Source: Desulfovibrio cuneatus DSM 11391 (GTDB lineage Bacteria > Desulfobacterota > Desulfovibrionia > Desulfovibrionales > Desulfovibrionaceae). Taken from it: DNA of 64,000 nucleotides. Location of the stretch: contig NZ_AUCY01000011.1 of NCBI RefSeq assembly GCF_000430005.1, forward strand, positions 62,001 through 126,000. The letters are read 5' to 3'. Below the pieces are notes generated by a model that was given only the letters and a program-made list of their open reading frames with translations, was not told the origin of the DNA and ran no database searches. Positions within the stretch are counted from its first letter, which is position 1; each line of letters begins with the position of its first letter. Position numbers and translations under genes: made by a program. This document shows positions 46,169 to 54,901 of this stretch, one piece after another.

Positions 46169-47557
46169 TTATGGGGTTATGTTTTGGGTAGATTCGAATG
46201 ATCCGGAAGAACGAGTATTTCCTGTAAATGTGGCATCGTAAATACCGGTTACGGAATTTCCGTTCACTAAATCTGTCCAGGAATTATTGTTTGCCTGGAG
46301 GCGTGCCGAGCCGGGGATTAACATTTTCGTAACCCCGTTCACCAAGGCAGAACCTGTGAAGCCAGTTAAGGCAACTGAATCAGTCGGAGTGAAGCGGCCA
46401 CCACTCCCCCCTGTAAGGGTCATGGACTTGCTTCCGTCATTCATGTGCATATTGCCGTTTGTCGCTGCACCCGTGCTCAAGTTGAAGTCAAAGGAGAATG
46501 TTCCCTGTGTCCCTGTGGCAAACAGGTTGCCACTTCCGGCAGTGAGTGAGCCTGATACTATGCCTTGCGTTGGCCGTGGCACCGGGATGGGTGTTGGGGG
46601 TGGTGTTGGGCCAGGGGGTGGTGTTGGGCCAGGGGGTGGTGTTGGGTCAGGGGGTGGTGTTGGGTCAGGGGTGGGTGTTGGGCCAGGGGTGGGTGTTGAA
46701 TTTTGGTTGTCGTTTTTGGGCTGCAACTTTTCACTGAGGGCAGCAAAAGTGGCTGCGCTGTTGTTTTGCGTTGCCGTGGTGCTGCTTGCCAATGCACTGT
46801 TTGGGCCAGCGCCGCCGCCTGTGCTGGCAGAAGTGGATGAGCTAAGGCCACCCCCGGTGGAGGAAGCCACAGCGCCAGCGCTGCCGCCGGAATCACCGCT
46901 GCCAGAAGAAGAGTCGCCGGAGCCAGAACCAGACTGGGAGGCAGAAGATGACTTGGTGGGGGTTGCCCCGCCCACTTCGGCTTCAATGGCTTTTAGGTCT
47001 GCCGGGGTAATGACCGAAGGGGTAAGGTTGGAACTGGCAGCTTTAAAGCCACGCGGCACAACCACATCGTTCAAATATACGGTTTTCAGGGTGCTTTCCA
47101 CAAAAACCGCTGTGTTGCCCTGGCGGCTGTTAATGGTAAGCACTGTGCCACGAATCCCCACGGTGGCTTCCGGCGTGGTTACCGTAAAGCCCAAGGGGTT
47201 TTGTTCCACTATTTTGCCAGTAATAACACGGGCCATGCCTTCCAGAATATGGGCCTTAAAAACTGGTTTTTTGCCGTCAGCGGCAAAGTCCTGCATTTGC
47301 AGGCGGGCATTTGGGCCAATGGTTACGGTTGTATCGTCTTCAAAAAAAATCTGCACTTTTCCGGTGGCGGCTGTTACAATGGTGTCACCACGCTCAACCC
47401 CTGCTTTCAAGGCTAACGGAACTTTACTTCCGCTACGTTCCGCAAAGGCTTCACCCTTCAAGGAAATTACTGTTCCCACGGGGCCTGCAAAGCAAGCACC
47501 CGCAGTAAACAGGAATAACGCAAGGCCCAAAATGCAGGAGTGTATGTTCTTGTACAT
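46169..47557 (-). CDS. Exported FecR-domain protein with proline-rich linker and beta-rich C-domain
   Basis: A 462-residue precursor with a signal peptide (ILGLALFLFTAGACFA). A FecR-like beta domain occupies about residues 27-170 (GDTIVTAATGKVQIFFEDDT, TPEATVGIRGTVLTINSRQG). A serine/glycine-rich spacer and a PTPPPG/PTPPPD hexapeptide linker (about residues 288-325) follow, then a 130-residue beta-rich domain (TFSFDFNLSTGAATNGNMHM) that might be a small barrel. FecR domains here are extracytoplasmic, not sigma regulators. Its position upstream of a SlaM-like gene suggests it is cargo or partner. Confidence 0.75.
   Translation of the reverse strand: MYKNIHSCILGLALFLFTAGACFAGPVGTVISLKGEAFAERSGSKVPLALKAGVERGDTIVTAATGKVQIFFEDDTTVTIGPNARLQMQDFAADGKKPVFKAHILEGMARVITGKIVEQNPLGFTVTTPEATVGIRGTVLTINSRQGNTAVFVESTLKTVYLNDVVVPRGFKAASSNLTPSVITPADLKAIEAEVGGATPTKSSSASQSGSGSGDSSSGSGDSGGSAGAVASSTGGGLSSSTSASTGGGAGPNSALASSTTATQNNSAATFAALSEKLQPKNDNQNSTPTPGPTPTPDPTPPPDPTPPPGPTPPPGPTPPPTPIPVPRPTQGIVSGSLTAGSGNLFATGTQGTFSFDFNLSTGAATNGNMHMNDGSKSMTLTGGSGGRFTPTDSVALTGFTGSALVNGVTKMLIPGSARLQANNNSWTDLVNGNSVTGIYDATFTGNTRSSGSFESTQNITP
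46590..46699. repeat. 18-bp tandem repeat encoding the proline-rich linker
   Basis: Units of GGTGGTGTTGGGCCAGGG and variants repeat about six times inside the FecR-domain gene. Each codes for a hexapeptide (PTPPPG or PTPPPD), and unit number may vary by slippage. Confidence 0.8.
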
Positions 47558-47800
47558 AAATCCTTCCTTATGGCTATGTTTTGGTAAAATACCAAAAAAG
47601 CACTTCCTAAACTCTACTTGTTATATAGGCTCGCAGTGGGAAAAGGTCAACTAAAAGATGGATACAATAGGAAGGAATTAAATTTTGCCTCATGCACTGT
47701 AAGGAAAACAGCCAGTGCAGAACGGATAAGTAGCGTAAGCGGCATTGTGTTCTTCCTCAATATATTATTGCCATTATGTAGCGCTTTCCCTTGGCGGATC

Positions 47801-48892
47801 CTAGTTTACCTTGCTCTGTGTGGCAAGGGTTTGGCAGGCAAGTTGCTTCAGGGCAGTTCTGTCTATTTTTCCACTGGCCTGTGTGCGGGGCAAGGCAGGC
47901 ACCACCACGAAATGTTTTGGTCGCATGTGCGGGTGCAGGGGGGCGGCAACGGCCTGTTGGTTCACAGGTTGTTCACTTACCAGCACCAGCACTTCCCCCA
48001 GTTGGGCGTGGGGGCAGGCGGTAACGGCAAAGGATGTGCCCAGCACCGGGTGCAGCAGGGCTTCAACTTCTTCAAGTTGCACTTTAAGCCCGCCGCACAG
48101 GGCAATGTTGTCGCTTCGCCCATGAATGGTGAAGCTGCCGTCCTCATGCAGGGTGACAATGTCGTTGGTTTCCAGTTCCTGTGGGCACACTTGTGGGGCA
48201 TGCAGGGCCAGGGTGCCCCTGGCTGTTTGCCACACCCTTACCCCCGTGAGGGGGGTGTACCCTGTTTGCTGGCAAGGCCCATTGATGCGGCGCAGGGCAA
48301 TGTGCGAAAGGGTTTCTGTCATGCCGTAGGTGGCCCAGGCCTGCCCCGGAAAATGGGTAAGCGCAGTAACAAGCTCATGCGGCACAGGGCCGCCCCCCAC
48401 AAGTAAATGGCGCACAGCATACAGGTGTGTGCGCGCATGTGGGTTTTGCAGGCCGTTGTGTACTTGCAAGGGCACCATGGCGGCAAGGTCTATGGTGCCG
48501 TAATGTTCCAGCATGGGGGTGCCGGAAACCGGGGCAACATGCAGGTTCAGCCCGGCCTGAATGGCCCGTACAATCATCATTTTTCCGGCAATGTACTGGG
48601 GGGAAAGGCAAAGCAAGGCAGTGTGCCCTTTGTGCAGGCCAAGGTGCGCACAGGTTATGGCGGCGCTGTGCAGCATACGGCTTTTTTCTGCCACCAGCAG
48701 TTTTGGTGTACCTGTGGAACCGGAGGTGTGCAGGGTAAGGCTTGGAGCAGGGGCAAACCATTGCTGCAAGAACAGCGCAAGCTCTTTATGCTGGGCAGAG
48801 CGCCAGGCAATATCTGGCAGGGCTTTTGGGGAAAAGGCACTTGCCGGGTAGGTTGTGCCTTCAATGGTTATGCACGCGGGACTGTGGGCCAA
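47801..48892 (-). CDS. menE: O-succinylbenzoate-CoA ligase, short form
   Basis: Activates o-succinylbenzoate with CoA in menaquinone synthesis. The AMP-binding motif TSGSTGTPKLLVAEKSRM is near residue 50, LCLSPQYIAGKMMIVRAIQA near 94, YGMTETLSHIALR near 185 and the hinge/lysine region GRSDNIALCGGLKV near 260; ASGKIDR is at the end. I choose TTG 48892, nine bases after AAAGGAG; the frame continues to an ATG at 49042, but those codons lie in repeat DNA. At about 363 residues it is about 90 shorter than the E. coli type and resembles Bacteroidetes MenE. Last gene of the men operon. Confidence 0.88.
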   Translation of the reverse strand: MAHSPACITIEGTTYPASAFSPKALPDIAWRSAQHKELALFLQQWFAPAPSLTLHTSGSTGTPKLLVAEKSRMLHSAAITCAHLGLHKGHTALLCLSPQYIAGKMMIVRAIQAGLNLHVAPVSGTPMLEHYGTIDLAAMVPLQVHNGLQNPHARTHLYAVRHLLVGGGPVPHELVTALTHFPGQAWATYGMTETLSHIALRRINGPCQQTGYTPLTGVRVWQTARGTLALHAPQVCPQELETNDIVTLHEDGSFTIHGRSDNIALCGGLKVQLEEVEALLHPVLGTSFAVTACPHAQLGEVLVLVSEQPVNQQAVAAPLHPHMRPKHFVVVPALPRTQASGKIDRTALKQLACQTLATQSKVN

Positions 48893-48976
48893 GGGGGGGG
48901 ACTCCTTTTCTTCCGCTCGAAAGTATTGCACATGAATGTATTGGTTGTAATTGGGGGACTCTGTTCCCCTGCCGAC

Positions 48977-49180
48977 CTTCTTCCGTTCCAGCGGCGGGGT
49001 ACATGCTTTGGCGGCGTAGCCGCCTGCGCCCCGCCTTGTCACTCCACGGCTCGCTACGCTCGCGACTACCGTCTACCTTTTTCCGTTCCAGCGGCGGGGT
49101 ACATGCTTTGGCGGCGTAGCCGCCTGCGCCCCGCCTTGTCACTCCATGGCTCGCTACGCTCGCGACTACCGTCAGTTTTA
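48977..49180 (+). repeat. Two tandem 103-bp repeats (family A relatives) inside the men operon
   Basis: TTCCGTTCCAGCGGCGGGGT begins copies at 48982 and 49081. Each contains GGCGGCGTAGCCGCC and CTCGCTACGCTCGCGACTAC, followed after the second copy by TTTTAGGGAAGG. They separate menC from menE and supply the spurious upstream codons of menE. Confidence 0.85.
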
Positions 49181-49229
49181 GGGAAGGCGTATGCGTAAGA
49201 TGTGAATAAAATATCTGATGCGCAGATAT

Positions 49230-50330
49230 TTACATACTGCTGCAATAACTTTTCAAAGTTGTTGGGCAGGTGCTGTACGGGCAAAGCTGTTGCATGTGCG
49301 TAGGGGAGAACCAGAGTGTATCCTGCTGCACCGCAAGGCCAAAGGGCAGGTTGTTGGTATACAGCAAGCCAGTGCCAAGGCCCTGGGGCAGGGTGGGGGC
49401 AAGGGTTGCGCACCATTGGGCAATGGCGTTTAGGCCGATGTTGGATTCCAGGGCCGAAGTGAGCCACCAGCCCACGCCATGTTTTGCGGCAAGGTCAAGC
49501 CACTGGCGGGTGCCGTGCAGGCCGCCGTGCAAGCTGGGTTTAAGCACAAGGTATTGCGGCGCAACCGTGCGTAAAAGTTCTTCCTTTTCCGCCAGGGTTG
49601 TCAGGCCAATAAGCTCTTCATCCAGGGCAATGGGCAGGGGTGTGTTGGCGGTAAGGGCCGCAAGGGCCTCCCACTGGCCTTTGGCAATGGGCTGTTCAAT
49701 GGAATGGAGGTGAAATTCAGCAAGGCGGCTGAGCTTTTCCGGCGCTTCTGCCGGGCTGAAGGCCCCGTTGGCGTCCACCCGAATGGTAATATCGCTGGGG
49801 CTGAAGGCTGCACGAATATGGCGCAACAGGGCCAGCTCGCGTGAAAAGTCAAGGGCCCCGATTTTCAGCTTGATGCACCGAAAGCCCTGGGCCAGTTTGG
49901 CTTCAATTTGTTGCAGCATGTAGGGGTAGTCGCCCATCCATACCAGCCCGTTTATGGGTATGCCTGCCTCGCTCCTGGCAAAAGCCGTGGGCCACAGGGC
50001 AAAACTGCTTGCCTGTAAATGCTGCAAGGCGGTTTCCAGCCCAAACAGGATGGAAGGTGTTTTTTCCAGGGTCGTATGGGTGAGCTGCCCTGTGCGGGCA
50101 AGGGTGGTGCAGGCCTGGTGCAGGGCTGTTTCATAATCTTTGGGGGGCAGGGCGTCGCAACTCAGGCCGGGCAGGGGGGCGCACTCCCCAATGCCGCTTT
50201 GTCCGGCAGCGTTGGTGAGTACAACATACCACACCGTGTGGGTGTGCATAACCCCGCGTGAAGTGCCCGCTGGCCTGTGAAACACCAGGGTGCGGGGAAT
50301 AATGGAAAATGTGTAGTGGGAATTTTGCAT
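49230..50330 (-). CDS. menC: o-Succinylbenzoate synthase
   Basis: Dehydrates SHCHC to o-succinylbenzoate. This 366-residue enolase-superfamily enzyme shows the N-terminal capping domain (HRPAGTSRGVMHTHTVWYVV, GIGECAPLPGLSCD), then KLKIGALDF with the catalytic KxK lysine near residue 172, metal ligands in RVDANGAF, HSIEQPI and LPIALDEELIG, and the second lysine in LVLKPSLHGG. The PAGTSRG and GIGECAPLPGLS wording is typical of Bacteroidetes-type MenC (my recollection of the family). Upstream is menB. Confidence 0.93.
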   Translation of the reverse strand: MQNSHYTFSIIPRTLVFHRPAGTSRGVMHTHTVWYVVLTNAAGQSGIGECAPLPGLSCDALPPKDYETALHQACTTLARTGQLTHTTLEKTPSILFGLETALQHLQASSFALWPTAFARSEAGIPINGLVWMGDYPYMLQQIEAKLAQGFRCIKLKIGALDFSRELALLRHIRAAFSPSDITIRVDANGAFSPAEAPEKLSRLAEFHLHSIEQPIAKGQWEALAALTANTPLPIALDEELIGLTTLAEKEELLRTVAPQYLVLKPSLHGGLHGTRQWLDLAAKHGVGWWLTSALESNIGLNAIAQWCATLAPTLPQGLGTGLLYTNNLPFGLAVQQDTLWFSPTHMQQLCPYSTCPTTLKSYCSSM

Positions 50331-50352
50331 AATGAATGTGATTGGTTATTAT

Positions 50353-50376
50353 TGGGGAGGCAGAGCCTCCCCAAGT
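50353..50376. repeat. Hairpin repeat of family C between menC and menB
   Basis: TTGGGGAGGCAGAGCCTCC then CCAA, a 10-bp perfect stem, recurs at 15790-15812 and 38872-38891. In this position it lies in an operon and could cause partial termination or protect mRNA ends. Confidence 0.65.
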
Positions 50377-50411
50377 AAGTGCAACAATTTCGACTTTTGC
50401 ACTTCTCTCTC

Positions 50412-51233
50412 TTAAGGAAACTTGGGGAAGCGGGAAAAGTCGGGCTTGCGTTTTTCCAGAAAGGCTTTTTTGCCTTCTTGTGCTTCTTCTGTGAGGTAAT
50501 AGAGCAGGGTGGCATTGCCTGCCAGTTCTTGCAGGCCTGCTTGGCCATCCAGTTCCGCGTTCAGGCCAAGTTTAAGCATGCGCAGGGCCATGGGGCTGTG
50601 GCACAGCATTTCTTTGGCCCACTGCACCACTTCATCTTCAAGGCGTTCAAAGGGTACCACGGCGTTCACAAGGCCCATTTCCAGGGCTTGCTGCGCAGAA
50701 TATTGGCGGCATAAAAACCATATTTCCCGTGCTTTTTTCTGGCCCACCACCCGGGCAAGGTAGGAAGAACCGAACCCGGCATCAAAGCTGCCCACTTTGG
50801 GGCCGGTTTGTCCGAAAATGGCGTTTTCAGAAGCAATGGAAAGGTCACACAAAACGTGCAGCACGTGCCCCCCGCCAATGGCAAAGCCGTTAACCATGGC
50901 AATAACAGGCTTTGGCAGTGAGCGAATTTGCTTTTGCACATCAAGAATATTCAGGCGCGGTATGCCATTGGCGTCTATATAGCCCCCGTGCCCCTTCACA
51001 TTCTGGTCGCCCCCGGCGCAAAAGGCTTTGTCGCCAGCGCCAGTAAGCACCACCACTCCAATTTCCGGTGTTTCCCGGCAAATGTGCAAGGCTTCACTTA
51101 TTTCACGGGAGGTGAGGGGGGTAAAGGCGTTGCGGTAGCGTGGACGGTTGATAGTTATTTTGGCAATACCTTCATAAAAGTCGAAAAAGATTTCTTCAAA
51201 CGTTTTGATTTGTTTCCATTCTCGTGTGCTCAT
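50412..51233 (-). CDS. menB: 1,4-Dihydroxy-2-naphthoyl-CoA synthase
   Basis: Cyclises o-succinylbenzoyl-CoA in menaquinone synthesis. The 273-residue crotonase-family enzyme has [17 protein letters not shown], the oxyanion-hole segments [20 protein letters not shown] (residues 65-84) and [20 protein letters not shown], and the MenB-specific [18 protein letters not shown]. The C-terminus has the [13 protein letters not shown] tail seen in MenB. It sits 12 bases after the menD stop, which argues for co-transcription. Confidence 0.95.
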   Translation of the reverse strand: MSTREWKQIKTFEEIFFDFYEGIAKITINRPRYRNAFTPLTSREISEALHICRETPEIGVVVLTGAGDKAFCAGGDQNVKGHGGYIDANGIPRLNILDVQKQIRSLPKPVIAMVNGFAIGGGHVLHVLCDLSIASENAIFGQTGPKVGSFDAGFGSSYLARVVGQKKAREIWFLCRQYSAQQALEMGLVNAVVPFERLEDEVVQWAKEMLCHSPMALRMLKLGLNAELDGQAGLQELAGNATLLYYLTEEAQEGKKAFLEKRKPDFSRFPKFP

Positions 51234-51245
51234 AGGGTAGTCCTT

Positions 51246-52886
51246 TTATGCAGGGCTTGGTTTGCTGTGCGGCACCAACACTTCAAGCAGCATGGGTGCG
51301 TTGTGGGCGCTGGTAAATTCGGGCAATTGCGCCGCAAGGGTTTCTGCGCATTGTGCGTGCATGTAGGTGCAGCCTGCGGCCATTGCCCATGGTTTGCCTT
51401 GCCGGGTGTGTTGGGCTGCAATATAGGGGTCTAACATGCTGGATTTTTCCAGCCCCGGCAAGGCATAAAAAATGCCCCCGCACCCGTTGTTCATGAGTAA
51501 AATACGCAGGTTGGCAGGCGGGGTGCACAGGGCCAGGGCGTTGATATCATACAAAAAACTAAGGTCGCCAATGAGCAGGAAGGTAAGCCCTTCATGCACG
51601 CTGGCATAGCCAATGGCGGTGGAAATGGCCCCTTCAATACCACTGGTGCCACGGTTGCACAGCACTTCCACCCCTGGGGGCAGGGCAAAACACTGGGCTT
51701 GGCGCACACTGGAACTGTTGGCAAGGTGCAGGGCGCTGCCTTGCGGTAATTGGGCCAGCATAGCCCCCACGGCATCCTTTTCTCCCCAGGTTTTAGAGTT
51801 TTGGCCCGTGCATTGGGCGGGTGCTGTGCAAAGGCTTTTAGCCTGGTTGTGCCAGTGCTGCATAAAGGGTGGCAAGGCGCTTTGGGCCGGAAGCTGGCTG
51901 GTGAGCTCTTGCCAGAAGGTGTGCAGCGGTACCTGCACCACACGGGTAAGCGCCTGGAACAGGTCAATGACGGCGCCGGAGGGGGAAATGTGCCAGTGGG
52001 CCTTGGGGGGGTGTGTGCGTAAAAACTGCTTCAGGTGCTTGGAAACAATGTGCCCGCCGCAGGTCACCAGCAGTTCCGGGGCAAGGCCCGGCAGGTCGTT
52101 TTTGGGTGTGCTTGCCAGCAGTTGGTCGAAGCTGCCAAGGGCTGTGCCCGGCAGGTTGGCAAGGTGTTCCCCCAGTAACACACTGCTTTGCCCGGCGGCA
52201 TGCAGCAAGGGGGCAAGGGTGTGGTTTTGGGGCAGTTGCCCCACTACCACCATGCGCTTTTCATATTGCAGCCATTGTGCGCCTATGCCGGGCAGGGCAT
52301 GCGATTGAGTGTGCACATATTCCATGGGGGCAAAGGGTGGCAGGGCCGGGGCGGAAAAGTTGAACAGCGGTTCGGAAAGAGGAATATTTACATGCACAGG
52401 GCCATTGTGGGCAAGGGCAAGCAGGGCTTCATGCAGCAGGCGGCGGCAAAACCATTCGTCTTCCGGCACGTGTACTTCTGGCAGGTGCACTGATTTATGG
52501 GTGATGCTGGCAAACAGGTTCACCTGGGGCAGTGTTTGCCCGTCCATTTGGCCTATCCAGGCGGGGGAGCGGTCAGCAGAAAGCACCAGCAGGGGGAGTT
52601 CCTGGTAAAACGCTTCGGCAATGGCTGGCCCATAATTGAGCAAGGCCGTGCCGGAAGTGCAGCAAATGGCCACAGGCTGGCGCAGTTTCTGGATAAGCCC
52701 CAAGGCAAAATAGGCGGCGCTGCGTTCATCCACCACGCTGTGGGCGCAAAAAAAGGGGTCTATGGCCAGGGTATGCACCAAGGGGGCATTGCGCGCACCA
52801 GGGGAGAGCACTACATGCCGTATGTTATAGGCTTTCAGCGCAGCAGCGGTGAGCAATACGTTTTTTTTGGTGGAATACATGGGCAT
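51246..52886 (-). CDS. menD: SEPHCHC synthase (thiamine-diphosphate enzyme)
   Basis: Joins isochorismate and 2-oxoglutarate using thiamine diphosphate. The 546-residue length matches MenD. Motifs are LSPGARNAPLVHTL and VVDERSAAYFALGLIQ at the N-terminus, CCTSGTALLNYGPAIAEAFY, and the C-terminal cofactor-binding GDLSFLYDINAL with NNGCGGIFYALPG. ATG 52886 is preceded by AAGGAACCATGCCC. A one-ended intergenic repeat (GGAAACGCTGATTTATTCCG) lies between it and menF. Confidence 0.95.
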   Translation of the reverse strand: MPMYSTKKNVLLTAAALKAYNIRHVVLSPGARNAPLVHTLAIDPFFCAHSVVDERSAAYFALGLIQKLRQPVAICCTSGTALLNYGPAIAEAFYQELPLLVLSADRSPAWIGQMDGQTLPQVNLFASITHKSVHLPEVHVPEDEWFCRRLLHEALLALAHNGPVHVNIPLSEPLFNFSAPALPPFAPMEYVHTQSHALPGIGAQWLQYEKRMVVVGQLPQNHTLAPLLHAAGQSSVLLGEHLANLPGTALGSFDQLLASTPKNDLPGLAPELLVTCGGHIVSKHLKQFLRTHPPKAHWHISPSGAVIDLFQALTRVVQVPLHTFWQELTSQLPAQSALPPFMQHWHNQAKSLCTAPAQCTGQNSKTWGEKDAVGAMLAQLPQGSALHLANSSSVRQAQCFALPPGVEVLCNRGTSGIEGAISTAIGYASVHEGLTFLLIGDLSFLYDINALALCTPPANLRILLMNNGCGGIFYALPGLEKSSMLDPYIAAQHTRQGKPWAMAAGCTYMHAQCAETLAAQLPEFTSAHNAPMLLEVLVPHSKPSPA

Positions 52887-52904
52887 GGTTCCTTACTTTT
52901 CTAG

Positions 52905-52942
52905 GGAAACGCTGATTTATTCCGTTTGGCAAGGCAAGTGTT
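52905..52942. repeat. One-ended inverted-repeat element between menD and menF
   Basis: GGGAAACGCTGATTTATTCC then GTTTGGCAAGG equals the left end of the elements at 22883 and 38633. The right end is missing; the menF coding sequence begins here. Confidence 0.65.
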
Positions 52943-54061
52943 TCATTGCGCGTGCAGCAGGGAAAGCAGGGTGTGTATCTTCGCTTCTGTTTCCTGCCAT
53001 TCTGCGTGTAGCTGTGAAGCCGCCAGCAACCCCCCGCCAGCGAACAGGGCAATTTCTTCTGCCATAATGCGCATGCAGCGCAGGGTAACATACAGCCCGG
53101 TGGGGCCTTTGGGGTTAAGCCAGCCGGAAAAGCCGGAATAGTACAGCCTTTGGTATTGTTCGTGCTGCAAAATGAATTGGTAGGCTTCTTCTTTGGGCAT
53201 GCCGCACACAGCCGGGGTGGGGTGCAGGCTGGCCAGCAGGTCGCCCAGGGGGCTTTCCGGCGGCAGGGAAAAGCGAAACGCTGTTTTTAAGTGGGCCAGT
53301 GCCCCGGCAATAACGGTGCAGGGCTCGCTTTCCTGAATATTGTGGCCATAGGCGGCAAGGCGCTGGCGCATATATTGGGTTACAAGGGCTTGTTCGTGTC
53401 TGTTCTTTTCGTCCCATTGCAGGGGGGTGGTGCTGTTTTCCATGGCAATGGTGCCTGCAAGGGCCACCGTTTCCCACTGGGGGCCCTGCTTTACCAACAG
53501 CATTTCCGGGGTGCTGGCAAGCCATGCCCCGCTGGTGGGGGTATACACCAGCATGACAAAGGCGGTGGGGTAGGCTTTGCATGCTTTTTGAAAAAACAGG
53601 CCAGGGGAAAAAGCCGCAGGGCGGGGGTGCGTTGCCGCGCGTGAAAGCACCAGTTTTTGGTACTGCCCACTGTGCACTGCCTGCAAAAACGTGGCAAAGG
53701 CCTGCTCATAGTGGGCAAAGCTGTTGGCTGTTACTTTGGGGCAGGCTACAGGGGAAGGGGCCGTGCGCGGAGGCTGGTTGGATATGGCCTGAATATGGGT
53801 TTGGGCATGGGCAATGCATGGTGCTTCCCCTTGCACCACAACATCGGGGCGCAGCAGCAACAAAGGGGTGGCAGGGGTTATGGCAAATGGGGCGAACACA
53901 TAGCCTGTTTGCCCGTTAAGTTCTGCAAAGCTGTGCAGGCACTCATGCCCGCCGTTATGCTGCATAACAAGGGTGGGGTGCGCCGCTTCAGGCTGGCGGA
54001 ACAGGGCAAAGCTTGTGTTGCTTGCGATGAGGCTGTCAAAAACGCGGTAATCAGCCACCAT
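52943..54061 (-). CDS. menF: Isochorismate synthase
   Basis: Converts chorismate to isochorismate, the first committed step to menaquinone. The 372-residue protein of the chorismate-utilising family shows LVLSRAATHP, STPEMLLVKQG, LAGTIAMENSTTPLQWDEKN, HPTPAVCGMPKEEAYQFI and SGFSGWLNPKG in the expected order. It lacks the glutamine amidotransferase half found in anthranilate synthase. Its ATG overlaps the end of the upstream hotdog gene by 11 bases. The shorter N-terminal half fits the MenF rather than PabB type. Confidence 0.92.
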   Translation of the reverse strand: MVADYRVFDSLIASNTSFALFRQPEAAHPTLVMQHNGGHECLHSFAELNGQTGYVFAPFAITPATPLLLLRPDVVVQGEAPCIAHAQTHIQAISNQPPRTAPSPVACPKVTANSFAHYEQAFATFLQAVHSGQYQKLVLSRAATHPRPAAFSPGLFFQKACKAYPTAFVMLVYTPTSGAWLASTPEMLLVKQGPQWETVALAGTIAMENSTTPLQWDEKNRHEQALVTQYMRQRLAAYGHNIQESEPCTVIAGALAHLKTAFRFSLPPESPLGDLLASLHPTPAVCGMPKEEAYQFILQHEQYQRLYYSGFSGWLNPKGPTGLYVTLRCMRIMAEEIALFAGGGLLAASQLHAEWQETEAKIHTLLSLLHAQ

Positions 54062-54488
54062 AAGGCACGGCCTTGCTGGGAATAATGGCGTTGGTCACAC
54101 GTACCGAAGAAATAAGTTTGTCTGTTTGCAGGGAATATACGTCCACATTCCACACGTGGGAAGATTTTCCCTTGTGCAGCAGTGTGGCCCTTGCTTCCAC
54201 CGTTTCCCCCATGCTGGCGGAATGCATGTGGCTTGCGCTTACCTGCATGCCCACGCAGCGTGCATCCTTTGCGCATAGCAACAAGGAACCGGCCCCGGCT
54301 ATTGTTTCCGCCAGGGCAATGGTGGCCCCGCCATGCAGCTTGCCAAAAGGCTGGCATGTTCTGGCATCAACAGGCATGGTGGCGTGCAGGCAGTTTTCAT
54401 CTGCCTTGGTAAACACAATGCCAAGGCTTTGCATAAGGGTGCCCTGTGACTGCTGGTTAAGGGCGCTGACAAACTGCTCGTGTTTCAT
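54051..54488 (-). CDS. menI: Hotdog-fold thioesterase, probable DHNA-CoA hydrolase
   Basis: Releases dihydroxynaphthoate from CoA (inferred from context). The 145-residue PaaI/MenI-type protein has FGKLHGGATIALAETIAGAG (about residues 47-66, with the catalytic glutamate in AETIA) and SASHMHSASMGETVEARATL. Start ATG 54488 (MKHEQFVSAL) is preferred over the ATG 28 codons upstream. First gene of the men operon. It could also act on other aryl thioesters. Confidence 0.82.
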   Translation of the reverse strand: MKHEQFVSALNQQSQGTLMQSLGIVFTKADENCLHATMPVDARTCQPFGKLHGGATIALAETIAGAGSLLLCAKDARCVGMQVSASHMHSASMGETVEARATLLHKGKSSHVWNVDVYSLQTDKLISSVRVTNAIIPSKAVPYGG

Positions 54489-54821
54489 ATATAAATGGGG
54501 GGTAAGTGTTAAGGGCAGTGAAGCATTTGCCGTGGCTAAAAAGGGGGGTGCATTGCCGTTGCCTAGGAACAACTACCCGAATTTGAGCAATTTTACAATG
54601 CAATCCATTGAGCAATACAAGGGCATAGCAACGTGGCGTGTTGTGTGCTTTTTCAGGTATATTCCATTCTGCCATGCAGGGGCCAACGCTTATTCAAGCC
54701 ATAGTCTTACGTATTGCGTATCCTGAATTGACAAAAGTGCGTAAGGCTCATATGTTTCATTTCGCAAACTTTTACCAAGGATATTTTATGATTAACTCAG
54801 TGGATAGTGTTCGTTACGCCT

Positions 54822-54871
54822 AGCAAGAGCTATTGCGTAACAGAATAGTTTTTTAGGCAATAGCTCTTGCT
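54822..54871. promoter_or_regulatory. Perfect 15-bp inverted repeat (hairpin) upstream of the CD3324-like gene
   Basis: AGCAAGAGCTATTGC at 54822-54836 is matched by GCAATAGCTCTTGCT at 54857-54871 around a 20-nt AT-rich loop. Just before it, an 11-codon frame (MINSVDSVRYA, 54788-54823) follows AAGGATATTTT. This looks like a leader peptide and attenuator, or a terminator with a T-rich loop, but the evidence is only structural. Confidence 0.5.
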
Positions 54872-54901
54872 CGATCCTGATACAAAATTAGGAGGAGCTT
54901 A

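Noticed and set aside
46287-47654. 455-codon plus-strand ORF opposite the FecR-domain gene
   Set aside because: It is driven by low-complexity glycine/valine repeats complementary to the proline linker. The FecR frame has a signal peptide and a domain.
47801-49042. MenE starting at ATG 49042
   Set aside because: The first approximately 30 codons are encoded by the 103-bp repeats, and a TTG with a strong RBS lies at 48892, so the longer form is less likely. It is still possible.
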